Notes: generated from the sequence alone by a model not told the origin. Positions 35,605 to 43,927 are shown, counted from the first letter of the stretch. The stretch: 64,000 nt of DNA from Parahoeflea halophila (GCF_900220985.1 NZ_OCPC01000002.1:62001-126000); one strand, 5' to 3'. Numbers and translations: made by a program.

Positions 35605-36990
35605 TCAATCCACCGGAAGACCACTCGGCACTGCGGCCGGCCGCCCAAGCCGGCCTTTGGCTTCACCCGTCAAGGCCTCGAGAAAAGCGATGAGATCCGA
35701 GACTTCGCGATCGGAAAGCGTCACCGGCTCGATATCGACCCTCGCCCGCAGCCGCTCCCGTTCCCGTTTGTCGTCGAAGGAGATGAAATCCACGCGGGCG
35801 AAGCGCTCGTCGGGCGGCAGTTTTACCAATTCCGGCGTCCAGCCGTCCAGCGCTGTCACCGGATCGAGGTGATGCCGGACAATACCTTCGAGCGTGGCAT
35901 AGGCCCCGTTATGGCCCCATGGCCCGGTCAACGCCACATTGCGCAGCATCGGCGTGCGGAAACTGTAGGCGTCCTCCAGCCGGTCCGATTCCGCCATCCG
36001 CCCTACATCACGCACATAGGGATCAAACCGCCGGGTCCGGCCCGGACCGAAATGCGGCAGCGCCAGCGCATGGAACTCCTGGTCCGACATCAGCTTGCCC
36101 GCGTGGCAGCTTGCGCATTGCGCCTTGCCGTAAAACAGCTCCATCCCGGCCAGCGCCGCAGGATCAAGCGCTGCGTTATCGCCTGCAAGATAGCGGTCGA
36201 ACGCGCTGTCCATGCTGCGCCACTCGGAATTGACGAAATCTCCCAGCGCATTGGCAATATGGGTAATGGTGAGATCTCCCGGCCCGCGGAGGTCGGGATC
36301 CGCCTCGCGGAACTGCTCGACATAGGTGTCAATACCACGCACCCGCTCGACCAGCAGCGGCCAGACATAGTCGATCCGGTCATAGGCCGCCCCCGCGACC
36401 TTGTTTTCCTCCGGGTTGCCGGCCATCTCGGTTTCCGACGTCAGCGGGAACAGCGCCTGCGCCGCCAGTATCCCCTTGAGGCCTTCCGGCAGGTATTCCT
36501 CCGCCGGAGAGTTGAACCCGTTGCCGAAGATGTCGTCGATGCTCAGCCGGCCGTCGTGAAACAGCACCCGGATCTCGCGGGCGCCGAGATTGAACAGCGC
36601 CGATGCGTTGCGCGGCACCCGCTTTTCGATCCGGTCCGCGCCCTCACCGGTCGTCCGCTTGAGCCCCAGGCCCATGCCGCCTTCTCCCACACCCAGCGGC
36701 AGGCCGTCACCTGAGGCGAGATCGTGGTGATGACAGGTGCCGCAGGAGATATTGCGATTGCCCGACAGCACTGGATCGTAAAACAGCAACTGGCCGATCT
36801 TCGCGAGTCGCGGATCGTAGTCATGAAAATCCGCCTCGCGCAGCGGTTCGGGGAATGGGGTGACACTGTCAGCTTTGGCCGGCGCAACGAGCCCAGCCAA
36901 GCCGAACAGGATAGCCGCAAGCAGGGTGCGGCCAGCGGCAAGGTGGCGCAGCACATCACTTCGCCAGTCAGGCAGTTCCTCTCCGCTCAT
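35605..36990 (-). CDS. Di-haem cytochrome c peroxidase / MauG-like protein
   Basis: A 461-aa periplasmic protein with a signal peptide (LLAAILFGLAGLVAPAKA). It has two c-type haem motifs, CGTCHH in the N-terminal half and CASCHA in the C-terminal half, in the di-haem CCP/MauG arrangement; LFNLGAREIRVLFHDGRLS is typical. I chose ATG 36990 because a GGGAGGAACGGGAG ribosome-binding region precedes it, 18 codons inside the longest frame. It sits between operator copy 2 and the Sel1 gene. A role in peroxide removal or in oxidising a periplasmic partner is possible; a sulfite link is speculation. Confidence 0.87.
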   Translation of the reverse strand: MSGEELPDWRSDVLRHLAAGRTLLAAILFGLAGLVAPAKADSVTPFPEPLREADFHDYDPRLAKIGQLLFYDPVLSGNRNISCGTCHHHDLASGDGLPLGVGEGGMGLGLKRTTGEGADRIEKRVPRNASALFNLGAREIRVLFHDGRLSIDDIFGNGFNSPAEEYLPEGLKGILAAQALFPLTSETEMAGNPEENKVAGAAYDRIDYVWPLLVERVRGIDTYVEQFREADPDLRGPGDLTITHIANALGDFVNSEWRSMDSAFDRYLAGDNAALDPAALAGMELFYGKAQCASCHAGKLMSDQEFHALALPHFGPGRTRRFDPYVRDVGRMAESDRLEDAYSFRTPMLRNVALTGPWGHNGAYATLEGIVRHHLDPVTALDGWTPELVKLPPDERFARVDFISFDDKRERERLRARVDIEPVTLSDREVSDLIAFLEALTGEAKGRLGRPAAVPSGLPVD

Positions 36991-37108
36991 CTCCCGTTCC
37001 TCCCAAAACCGGTGACGCACCGCCAACACCCGTTGCCACATCATCTTGCCACCCCGGACACGAGGCCCCTATTGTCGGCATCACGAATGAATATCGAGAG
37101 AATGGCAA

Positions 37109-37606
37109 ATGAACCTTCCGCTTGCAAATGCCAAAACCCGCCTCATGGCCCTGGGCCTCGCGCTGGCCATCGCCGCTCCTGCACAGGCCGAAATCGAGAA
37201 GGGCCGCGTGCTGATGGAAAGCCACAAATTCGAGGAAGCCATGGCCGAGTTCCTGCCGGCCGCCCGCTCCGGCAATGCCGACGCTGAGGAACTGATCGGC
37301 GTCATGTACGCCATGGGCCTTGGCGTCGAACGCGATGATGAACGCGCCTTCGAATGGTATCTGCGCGCCTCGATGAAAGGCCATCCCGGTGCGCAATCGG
37401 GTGTCGGCTGGTATTTTGAAGTCGGCCGCGGCACCGCGGTCGATCTGGTACGCGCCTATCTCTGGTACGGCCTTTCCGCCATCGGCGGCGATCCGGATGC
37501 AGCCATTTCGATCGAGGAAGTCGCAAAGAAAATGACGGCAGAGCAGATCCGCCGCGCCGAAGTGCTGATCAACGATTACCGTCCCTGGATGTACCCGTTC
37601 CGCTAA
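37109..37606 (+). CDS. Sel1-repeat secreted protein
   Basis: A 165-aa protein with a signal peptide (RLMALGLALAIAAPAQA) and about two to three Sel1-like TPR repeats, for example GNADAEELIGVMYAMGLGVE and HPGAQSGVGWYFEVGRGTAV. Such repeats form helical scaffolds for protein binding in the periplasm. It is divergent from the di-haem peroxidase and is followed by a strong bidirectional terminator. Its specific function is unknown. Confidence 0.83.
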   Translation: MNLPLANAKTRLMALGLALAIAAPAQAEIEKGRVLMESHKFEEAMAEFLPAARSGNADAEELIGVMYAMGLGVERDDERAFEWYLRASMKGHPGAQSGVGWYFEVGRGTAVDLVRAYLWYGLSAIGGDPDAAISIEEVAKKMTAEQIRRAEVLINDYRPWMYPFR

Positions 37607-37625
37607 ACCGGTCATCAACGAAAAA

Positions 37626-37647
37626 CCGCCCGGTGTGAACCGGGCGG
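37626..37647. terminator. Bidirectional terminator between the Sel1 gene and dctP2
   Basis: A perfect 8-bp stem, CCGCCCGG-TGTGAA-CCGGGCGG, lies between convergent genes. An A-run precedes it (AAAAA at 37621-37625), giving a T-run on the minus strand for dctP2, and a short CCTTGT follows on the plus strand for the Sel1 gene. Confidence 0.8.
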
Positions 37648-37677
37648 CCTTGTCATCGCGGCTATGGCACCACGGCC

Positions 37678-38757
37678 TTATTGCATGTCCTTCATCGCGC
37701 CGCTGTCGATCATTTCGGAGGCCTTTGCGGCTTCCGCGACCAGCAGGTCATAGAAGGTTGCGCCGCCCTGGACATTGGACTTGAACCATTCGAACACTGG
37801 CGCTGCGGCTTCCTTGAACTGGGCTTTTTCTTCCATTGTCGGCACATAGACCGAACCACCGTCCTCGGCGAAGGCCTTGTAGGCCTCGATCGACTTGCGC
37901 TTCGGCGAGGCGAATGTTGCCTGCTGCAGCGCCGCAAAACCATCGACCACCACCCGGCGCAGGTTCTCGTCCATGCTCATGAAGCGGTCATTGTTCATGT
38001 ACCACAGCGCGCCCATGTAGGAGTGTCCGTCGAGCGTCAGGTATTTCAAGCCGGCATCAGGGAACTTCATGCCCATGATGTCGGTGATACCGTTCTGGGT
38101 GCCTTCAACCACGCCGGTCTGGAACGAGGTGAACAGTTCCGGCCACGGAATCGGGGTCGGCGAAGCGCCCATCGAGCGCACCAGTTCCTGTGGCAGATCG
38201 GCCACCACGGTGCGGATCTTCAGCCCCTCCATGTCGGCCGGCGAGCGGATTTCCCGCTTGGTGTTGGCAAAATTGCGCCAGCCACCGGTGTTGCCGATCG
38301 TCATCAGCCGGATCATGCCGCCCGAATCGGCCAGCATTTGCTCGCGCAGCGCCCGGGTAAAGGTGCCCTCGGTCAGCACGGCTTCGGCAATCCGGTCGTC
38401 GCGCAAGAGGTAAGGCAGATCCAGAACCTGCACGTAAGGGAAGATCCCCGAAGCGCCGCCGGATGTGGAAATGTAGATGTCGATCGAGCCGTCAGCGATG
38501 CCCTGCAGGCATTCAGCCCCGGTCGAACAGAGCTGCGTTCCGATAAACAGCTCCACCTCGATGGCGCCGTTCGAAGCCTTTTCGACATAATCCTTGAACA
38601 CGATCAGACCATCATAGTCCTCGTCGTTCTCATTCGAGTTCGCCGTCGCCCGCAGCTTGATGTCGGCAGCCTGGGCGGCCGATATCATGCCCCCCGACAG
38701 AACCGCCAGCCCCAGTGCAGCCGCCGTCAGTGTTTTCATTGCCCTGTTCAAGATCAT
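37678..38757 (-). CDS. TRAP transporter substrate-binding protein (DctP family), system 2
   Basis: A 359-aa periplasmic receptor with a signal peptide (LTAAALGLAVLSGGMISAAQA). DctP-fold sequence includes SPADMEGLKIRTVVADLPQE and PWPELFTSFQTGVVEGTQNG. The start at 38757 is supported by a GGGAGGG ribosome-binding site. It is the last gene of a dctQ2-dctM2-dctP2 set and has its own operator copy (38793), so binding protein can be made separately from the permease. In context the ligand may be sulfoquinovose, a sulfoquinovosyl glycoside or sulfolactate. Confidence 0.9.
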   Translation of the reverse strand: MILNRAMKTLTAAALGLAVLSGGMISAAQAADIKLRATANSNENDEDYDGLIVFKDYVEKASNGAIEVELFIGTQLCSTGAECLQGIADGSIDIYISTSGGASGIFPYVQVLDLPYLLRDDRIAEAVLTEGTFTRALREQMLADSGGMIRLMTIGNTGGWRNFANTKREIRSPADMEGLKIRTVVADLPQELVRSMGASPTPIPWPELFTSFQTGVVEGTQNGITDIMGMKFPDAGLKYLTLDGHSYMGALWYMNNDRFMSMDENLRRVVVDGFAALQQATFASPKRKSIEAYKAFAEDGGSVYVPTMEEKAQFKEAAAPVFEWFKSNVQGGATFYDLLVAEAAKASEMIDSGAMKDMQ

Positions 38758-38792
38758 CGATAACCCTCCCGTTGAGATCTATTTTCCTTCTT

Positions 38793-38806
38793 GTCTTATA
38801 TAAGAC
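38793..38806. promoter_or_regulatory. Regulon operator copy 3 (GTCTTATATAAGAC)
   Basis: A perfect 14-bp palindrome in the dctM2-dctP2 gap, 36 bp before the dctP2 start. The flank ATAAGAT that follows on the plus strand is shared with copy 1, giving an extended match. It indicates an internal, separately regulated promoter for the binding protein. Confidence 0.85.
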
Positions 38807-38878
38807 ATAAGATTGATGACGCATCCGGACTTGTCAACCACAACACTTGTCCGGCCTTCGATGTCGCCCGCATGACAG

Positions 38879-40168
38879 TCACCGGGCAAAACCGAACAAT
38901 TGCGGCATGAACAGCGAAATCTGCGGGATGAAGGTGATCAGGAAGATCACGATGACTTCGACCAGCAGAAACGGCAGTATTGCCTTGGCAATGGTTTCCA
39001 CCCGTTCGCCCGACACACTTGAAGTGACAAACAGCACCAGCCCCATCGGCGGCGTCGCCAGCCCCACCGTCAAGTTGACGCTCATGATGATGGCGAAATG
39101 CACCGGATGAACCCCGAGATCGGTAAAGATCGGCCCCAGGATCGGCCCCAGGATGATGATCGCCGGCCCCGCGTCGAGAAACATCCCGACGATGAACAGG
39201 AGCACATTGATCAGGAATAGCAGGATATAGGGATTGTCCGACAGGCCGAGAATGAAATTGGCCAGGATCTCCGGCGTGTGCGACAGGCTGACCACGGTCT
39301 TGAATGCCATCGCCGCCCCCACCAGGAGCAGCACCACCGAAGTCGTCATTGCAGCCTTGGTCAAAACCCTCGGCAGGTCTGCCCATGCCATGGTCTTGAG
39401 GATGAACATCGCCACGATCAGGGCATAGACCGCGGCCACCGCGGAGGCCTCCGTCGGCGTGAACACCCCGCCCAGGATGCCGCCCAGAATGATGACCGGC
39501 GTCAGCAGAGGGAAGAAGGCTTTCAGGCTCGCCTGCCCGCGCTCAGGCCAGCTCGCCTTGCGCGCGGCAACGGGAAAGCCGTGCCGCCGGGCAAGCAAGG
39601 CTACCACGCTCATCAATCCGACGCCGACGAGAATGCCCGGAACGATGCCGGCTAGGAACAGCGCCGCCACCGATTCGCCCATCACATAGGCATAGATGAT
39701 CATGATCCCCGACGGCGGGATGATCGGCCCGATCACCGAAGAGGCCGCGGTCACAGCCGCCGCGAACTTGCGGCTATAGCCGTTCTTTTCCATCGCCGGA
39801 ATCAGCATTGAGCCCAATGCAGAAACATCCGCGACAGCCGACCCGGACAGACCGGCAAACAGCATCGATGACAGGATGTTGACATGCGCCAGCCCGCCCT
39901 TGAGATGCCCGATCATTGCCTGGCTGAACTCGACGATCCGCATGGTGATGCCGCCACGGTTCATCAGCTCGCCGGCTAGCATAAAAAACGGAATCGCCAT
40001 CAGCGGGAACGAATCCATGCCCGTGTAGACATTGCGATAGAGCAGCGCCAGGTCGCGCTCCTGGCCATTGAGCCAGAGCAGGAAGCCAGGGGCTGCCAAC
40101 ATGCCGAAGAACACCGGCAGGCCGATCATCAGGAAGATCAGGAACAGGGGAAGGAAGAAGAACAGCAT
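38879..40168 (-). CDS. TRAP transporter large permease (DctM family), system 2
   Basis: A 429-aa DctM permease with about 12 hydrophobic helices. Family signatures are PLMAIPFFMLAGELMNRGG, GLSGSAVADVSALGSMLIPAM and IIPPSGIMIIYAYVMGES. It is encoded 3 bp after dctQ2 and is therefore coupled to it. It pairs with dctQ2 and dctP2. Confidence 0.92.
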   Translation of the reverse strand: MLFFFLPLFLIFLMIGLPVFFGMLAAPGFLLWLNGQERDLALLYRNVYTGMDSFPLMAIPFFMLAGELMNRGGITMRIVEFSQAMIGHLKGGLAHVNILSSMLFAGLSGSAVADVSALGSMLIPAMEKNGYSRKFAAAVTAASSVIGPIIPPSGIMIIYAYVMGESVAALFLAGIVPGILVGVGLMSVVALLARRHGFPVAARKASWPERGQASLKAFFPLLTPVIILGGILGGVFTPTEASAVAAVYALIVAMFILKTMAWADLPRVLTKAAMTTSVVLLLVGAAMAFKTVVSLSHTPEILANFILGLSDNPYILLFLINVLLFIVGMFLDAGPAIIILGPILGPIFTDLGVHPVHFAIIMSVNLTVGLATPPMGLVLFVTSSVSGERVETIAKAILPFLLVEVIVIFLITFIPQISLFMPQLFGFAR

Positions 40169-40171
40169 GAC

Positions 40172-40759
40172 CTATTCCACCGCCACGATAACGCGGTCAC
40201 GGTCATCGGGCAGGTGGGCCTCCGGGTCGATGACATGGGCACAGGCCTTCAGACACAGCTCGACATTGACCAGGCACATCAGCAGCAGACCGACCGGCAA
40301 CGACATGTACATCCAGGCGAGCTTGATCCGCACCAGCCCCAGCCCGAGAAACTCCAGCGGCAGCTTCAGGGAGCTCGAATTGAACAGCCAGCCCGATTTG
40401 ACGTGATTGAGTCCGAGCTGAAAACCGTAAACCAGCACGCTCAGCGAAACCGCAAGCAGGATAAGCCCCAGGAAAGAGCCGATCCGCGCCGGCAGCAGGT
40501 CTTTGACCATCTCGATCGAGACGAACCCGCCCCAGCGATAGGCGGAGGGTGCGATCAAGGCCGTCATCCACAGCATCAGGAAGCGCGCACCCTCATCTGG
40601 CCATGCCAGGGCACTGCCAACGATGTAGCGAAAGAACACCTGCAGGATGATGATCAGGACCATCAGACCCATGGCCACCCAGGCAAAGGTCCGGCCCAGG
40701 CGCAAGAGCAGCGTGTTGAAAGCCGCCAGCGGCTTGAGCAACGCCAGTATAACCGTCAT
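40172..40759 (-). CDS. TRAP transporter small permease (DctQ family), system 2
   Basis: A 195-aa membrane protein with four predicted helices (WVAMGLMVLIIILQVFFRYI; FLGLILLAVSLSVLVYGF; a late WMYMSLPVGLLLMCLV). DctQ family sequence YIVGSALAWPDEGARFLM is present. It is the first gene of TRAP system 2, with operator copy 4 located 44 bp upstream of its start. Confidence 0.88.
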   Translation of the reverse strand: MTVILALLKPLAAFNTLLLRLGRTFAWVAMGLMVLIIILQVFFRYIVGSALAWPDEGARFLMLWMTALIAPSAYRWGGFVSIEMVKDLLPARIGSFLGLILLAVSLSVLVYGFQLGLNHVKSGWLFNSSSLKLPLEFLGLGLVRIKLAWMYMSLPVGLLLMCLVNVELCLKACAHVIDPEAHLPDDRDRVIVAVE

Positions 40760-40802
40760 GGTCTTGGTCCTCCCCAGGCCCTACCCCGAAACTCGCTCCG
40801 CA

Positions 40803-40816
40803 GTCTTATATAAGAC
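40803..40816. promoter_or_regulatory. Regulon operator copy 4 (GTCTTATATAAGAC)
   Basis: The fourth perfect copy of the palindrome, between the aldose 1-epimerase stop (40870) and dctQ2. It controls the dctQ2-dctM2 promoter and completes the set of four identical sites within about 11.2 kb. Confidence 0.85.
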
Positions 40817-40869
40817 TTCTGACATGGGCTTCTATTTCACAGCCTCTGTCAAGTCTTTGCTGAAGCATT

Positions 40870-41880
40870 TCAGCTGCGGATGAACACATGTTCGGTGTGC
40901 TGAACCCGTTTTTCGCCCGGCCGCAGAACTGCGCCGGCAAAGCCCGCATGGTTAGGGCTGTCGGGCCAGCTCTGGGTTTCGAGACACAGCCCGGCGCAGG
41001 CGGAATAGGGTTTCCCGGTCAGGCCGGCAACCGGCGTCGCGATCTTGAAGCCGGTATAGAGCTGCAGACCCGGTTCGGTCGAGCGAAGCTCCATGGCGAG
41101 ACCCGAGCGCATCGACCGCAGCAGTGCAATCGTGCGGACCGCTTGGCGCTCATGCGACAGGCAGAAATTGTGGTCGTAAGCCACCTGCTGACCATCGGAA
41201 CCCTCGCGACGGATCGGGCGCAGCTCACGGAAATCGTGGTCCGTGCCTGCCACCGCACGGATCTCGCCCGTCGGAATAAGATCCTCGTCAACCGGCAGAT
41301 AATGATCGGCCGCCATCATAAGTTCGTGATCGAGGATATCGCCGGCATCATCGAGCGTGAAATAGCTGTGATGGGCGACATTGACGAGCGTCGGCCGGTC
41401 GGTGACGCTGGTATAGGTGATCGCCAGACAGCCGCCGGGACGCAACTCGTACCGCGCCTCGGTCTTCGCAGTGCCGGGATATCCCGACTGGCCGTCGGGA
41501 TCGACGATCGAGAACACGGCGAAATCGCTGCCGTGGCTTTCCAGTGTCCACAGCCGCTTGCCGATGCCGGCGCTGCCGCCATGCAGATGGGTCACGCCGC
41601 GCTCGTTGCACTCAAGCTGATAGGTTGTTGCATCCAGCACGAAACGACCCTTGGCAATCCGGTTGGCATGCCGGCCCGCGGTCTGGCCGAAATAGGGCGA
41701 ATGCGCGGGATAGCTGTCAAAATCCGGAAACCCGAGCGTCAGCGGCGCGCCGTGGCCTTCGAGCCGCAGATCCTGCAGCGTGGCGCCCCAGGTCATGATC
41801 TTCGCGCTCAACCCGCCGCCCGCGATCGTCACCCGGTGTACGGTCTGGCCGTCCGCCGTCTGGCCGAATGGTTCAATCAT
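40870..41880 (-). CDS. Aldose 1-epimerase (galactose mutarotase-like)
   Basis: A 336-aa galactose-mutarotase-fold enzyme. The substrate-binding His in NVAHHSYFTLDD, the early HLHGGSAGIGKRLW and the late Glu in CLETQSWPDSPNH correspond to GalM active-site regions. ATG 41880 is chosen for its GGGGAGA ribosome-binding site; the longer frame reaches into the VWA gene. It is encoded directly upstream of TRAP system 2. Sulfoglycolysis clusters often include a sulfoquinovose mutarotase of this family, so it may serve the same pathway. Confidence 0.88.
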   Translation of the reverse strand: MIEPFGQTADGQTVHRVTIAGGGLSAKIMTWGATLQDLRLEGHGAPLTLGFPDFDSYPAHSPYFGQTAGRHANRIAKGRFVLDATTYQLECNERGVTHLHGGSAGIGKRLWTLESHGSDFAVFSIVDPDGQSGYPGTAKTEARYELRPGGCLAITYTSVTDRPTLVNVAHHSYFTLDDAGDILDHELMMAADHYLPVDEDLIPTGEIRAVAGTDHDFRELRPIRREGSDGQQVAYDHNFCLSHERQAVRTIALLRSMRSGLAMELRSTEPGLQLYTGFKIATPVAGLTGKPYSACAGLCLETQSWPDSPNHAGFAGAVLRPGEKRVQHTEHVFIRS

Positions 41881-41960
41881 CCTGGCAGTCTCCCCGTCGA
41901 TCAGTTTGCGCTGTCCCAATGAAAGCCATGCCCGGCTTTCGGGTGCGGCGCAAGCCTTTG

Positions 41961-43145
41961 TCAGCGGGTCAGCTGACGCGTCGCCGCTTCCAGCCCGGCC
42001 AGCGTCATCGGAAACATCCGGTCGCTGAAGAGCTGCCGGATCAGGGCGGTGGAATGGGTGTGCTGCCAATAGGCTTCCGGTGTCGGATTAAGCCAGGCCA
42101 CCTTGTGGAAATGGTTGAGCACGCGTGTCAGCCACACCTGACCGGGTTCATCGTTCCAGTGCTCCACCGATCCGCCGGCAGAGACGATCTCGTAGGGGCT
42201 CATGGCCGCATCGCCGACAAAGATCACCCGGTAATCCGAACCGTAGGTGCGCAACAACTCCGCCGTCGGCAGCAATTCCTGCCGCCGCCGTCGATTGTCA
42301 CGCCAGACTCCCTCATAGAGGCAATTATGGAAGTAGAAATATTCCATGTGCCGGAATTCGGCCCGTGCCGCCGAGAACAGCTCCTCGACGACCTTGACAT
42401 GGTCATCCATCGACCCGCCGATATCGAAAAACATCAGAAGCTTGACCGCGTTGCGTCGCTCCGGCCGTGTCTTGACGTCGAGCCAGCCATGCTCAGCCGT
42501 CGACTGGATGGTGCCCGGAAGATCGAATTCTTCGGCAGCCCCCTCGCGCACCCAGCGCCGTAGACGCCGCAAGGCCACCTTGATGTTGCGGGTACCGAGT
42601 TCGACCTTGTCGTCGAGATTTCTGAACTCCCGCTTGTCCCAGACCTTGACCGCCCGTCGGTGACGACTTTCCTTCTGCCCGATCCGCACACCTTCGGGAT
42701 TGTAGCCATAGGCGCCAAAGGGCGAGGTACCGGCGGTGCCAATCCATTTTGAGCCGCCCTGGTGCCGTTTCTGCTGTTCCTCGAGCCGTTGTTTCAGCGT
42801 CTCCATCAACTTGTCGAAGCCACCAAGCGATTCGATCAGCTTCTTTTCGTCTTCGCTGAGGTGCTTCTCCGCCATCCGCCGGAGCCATTCCTCGGGCAGG
42901 TTCTGGGCATCGACGCCGCTCTCGCCGCTGACCGCCTCGACCCCGCGGAAGTAATGCGAAAACACCCGGTCGAAGCGGTCGATGTGGCGCTCGTCCTTCA
43001 CCAGCGCCGCTCGCGCGAGGTAATAGAAGCCTTCCACGTCATAAAGCGACAGTCCCGCGTCCAGCCCCTCCATCAGGGTGAGGTATTCGCGCAGCGAGAC
43101 CGGTACTTTTGCGGCTTTGAGCTCAAGAAAAAACGGCAGAAACAT
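41961..43145 (-). CDS. VWA-domain protein, CoxE-like
   Basis: A 394-aa protein with a CoxE-type von Willebrand A domain at the C-terminal half. The MIDAS motif reads FDIGGSMDDH where DxSxS is usual, so the first Ser is Gly. The N-terminal half is helical (LREYLTLMEGLDAGLSLYDV) and contains a basic linker. CoxE-like proteins act with MoxR-type AAA+ ATPases as metal-centre maturases or chaperones. Its usual MoxR partner is encoded at 45653-46495 on the same strand, separated here by four genes. I chose ATG 43145 to match the family start (MFLPFFLELK). Confidence 0.87.
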   Translation of the reverse strand: MFLPFFLELKAAKVPVSLREYLTLMEGLDAGLSLYDVEGFYYLARAALVKDERHIDRFDRVFSHYFRGVEAVSGESGVDAQNLPEEWLRRMAEKHLSEDEKKLIESLGGFDKLMETLKQRLEEQQKRHQGGSKWIGTAGTSPFGAYGYNPEGVRIGQKESRHRRAVKVWDKREFRNLDDKVELGTRNIKVALRRLRRWVREGAAEEFDLPGTIQSTAEHGWLDVKTRPERRNAVKLLMFFDIGGSMDDHVKVVEELFSAARAEFRHMEYFYFHNCLYEGVWRDNRRRRQELLPTAELLRTYGSDYRVIFVGDAAMSPYEIVSAGGSVEHWNDEPGQVWLTRVLNHFHKVAWLNPTPEAYWQHTHSTALIRQLFSDRMFPMTLAGLEAATRQLTR

Positions 43146-43239
43146 GCGCGCGACATTAGCCGCAATGCGCATCAGTTGCCAACCGCTTTGACTGCCGTTT
43201 GGCTTCAGCCTCAAAATAGGCTTGCGGCCTTCGCTCGCT

Positions 43240-43620
43240 TCACGAGCCGACTGTATTTGCCCTTAGCCAAGTATCAAGATTGTCCTTGGTAAAGCTACCG
43301 GTTTCGATGCTTCGGATAATGAAGCTGAGAGTTTCGGCTTCAGATGCGGCAATGCGCACTCCATTCAGACGCAGGAACACGTAGACACTTGCAAAGCCGA
43401 CCCGCTTGTTGCCGTCAACGAAACAATGGTTCATCGTCAGGCTTTCCCAAAGCGCTGCCGCCTGCTCAAAAATATTGGAATAATAGCCTGATTGCGGGCG
43501 GTTTATTTCAGCATCCAGCAATCCCGCATCGCGAATGCCGTCAGCGCCACCAAATCTTTCGGCCTGCCGGGCGTGAAGAGCGAGCACGTCGGCCATATCA
43601 AGATAGAGTATCTCGCCCAT
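43240..43620 (-). CDS. doc: Doc-type toxin (Fic fold)
   Basis: A 126-aa Doc-family toxin with the motif NHCFVDGNKRVGFAS, matching the Fic/Doc HxFx(D/E)GNxR catalytic loop. Doc phosphorylates elongation factor Tu and stops translation. It is encoded 9 bp after its antitoxin gene. Base composition is visibly lower in GC than the flanking genes, which suggests acquisition. Confidence 0.92.
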   Translation of the reverse strand: MGEILYLDMADVLALHARQAERFGGADGIRDAGLLDAEINRPQSGYYSNIFEQAAALWESLTMNHCFVDGNKRVGFASVYVFLRLNGVRIAASEAETLSFIIRSIETGSFTKDNLDTWLRANTVGS

Positions 43621-43629
43621 CGTCTGAGG

Positions 43630-43860
43630 CTACTTGGCCAGTTCTTCGTAGAGGCCGCCGAATTCCTCGATACTTTCCTCGTGATAGCGGCGCACAAGCT
43701 CCTGCTTGGAAACCTGAGCAACCCTGCGGTCGTACTCGGCTTTTGACACGACGACAGCCACATCTCGGCCATTCTTGCGAATCATAACAGGCTCCGATGC
43801 AGAGCTTTCCAGCAGCTCACCGAAACGGTTCTTGGCTTCACTTGCCTGCATGACTTTCAT
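43630..43860 (-). CDS. phd: Phd/YefM-type antitoxin
   Basis: A 76-aa antitoxin: an N-terminal Phd/YefM DNA-binding fold (MKVMQASEAKNRFGELLE, then PVMIRKNGRDVAVVVSKAEY) and a charged C-terminal tail that would block Doc. ATG 43860 has a GGAGAAC ribosome-binding site. It is the first gene of the phd-doc pair and is expected to repress its own promoter, where a GTTGTACAAC palindrome is present. Confidence 0.9.
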   Translation of the reverse strand: MKVMQASEAKNRFGELLESSASEPVMIRKNGRDVAVVVSKAEYDRRVAQVSKQELVRRYHEESIEEFGGLYEELAK

Positions 43861-43888
43861 CGCCGTTCTCCAGTCAACAACCTGTCGC

Positions 43889-43927
43889 GTTGTACAACTT
43901 AGCCAAAATAGCCAATTCAGCCAAAAT
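43889..43927. promoter_or_regulatory. phd operator palindrome and 9-bp tandem repeats
   Basis: GTTGTACAAC (43889-43898) is centred on TGTACA, the core recognised by Phd/YefM-type repressors, 29 bp before the phd start. Directly upstream of phd transcription lie three 9-bp units beginning AGCCAA at 43901, 43910 and 43919. These could be extra binding sites or a slippage-prone tract. Confidence 0.6.
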
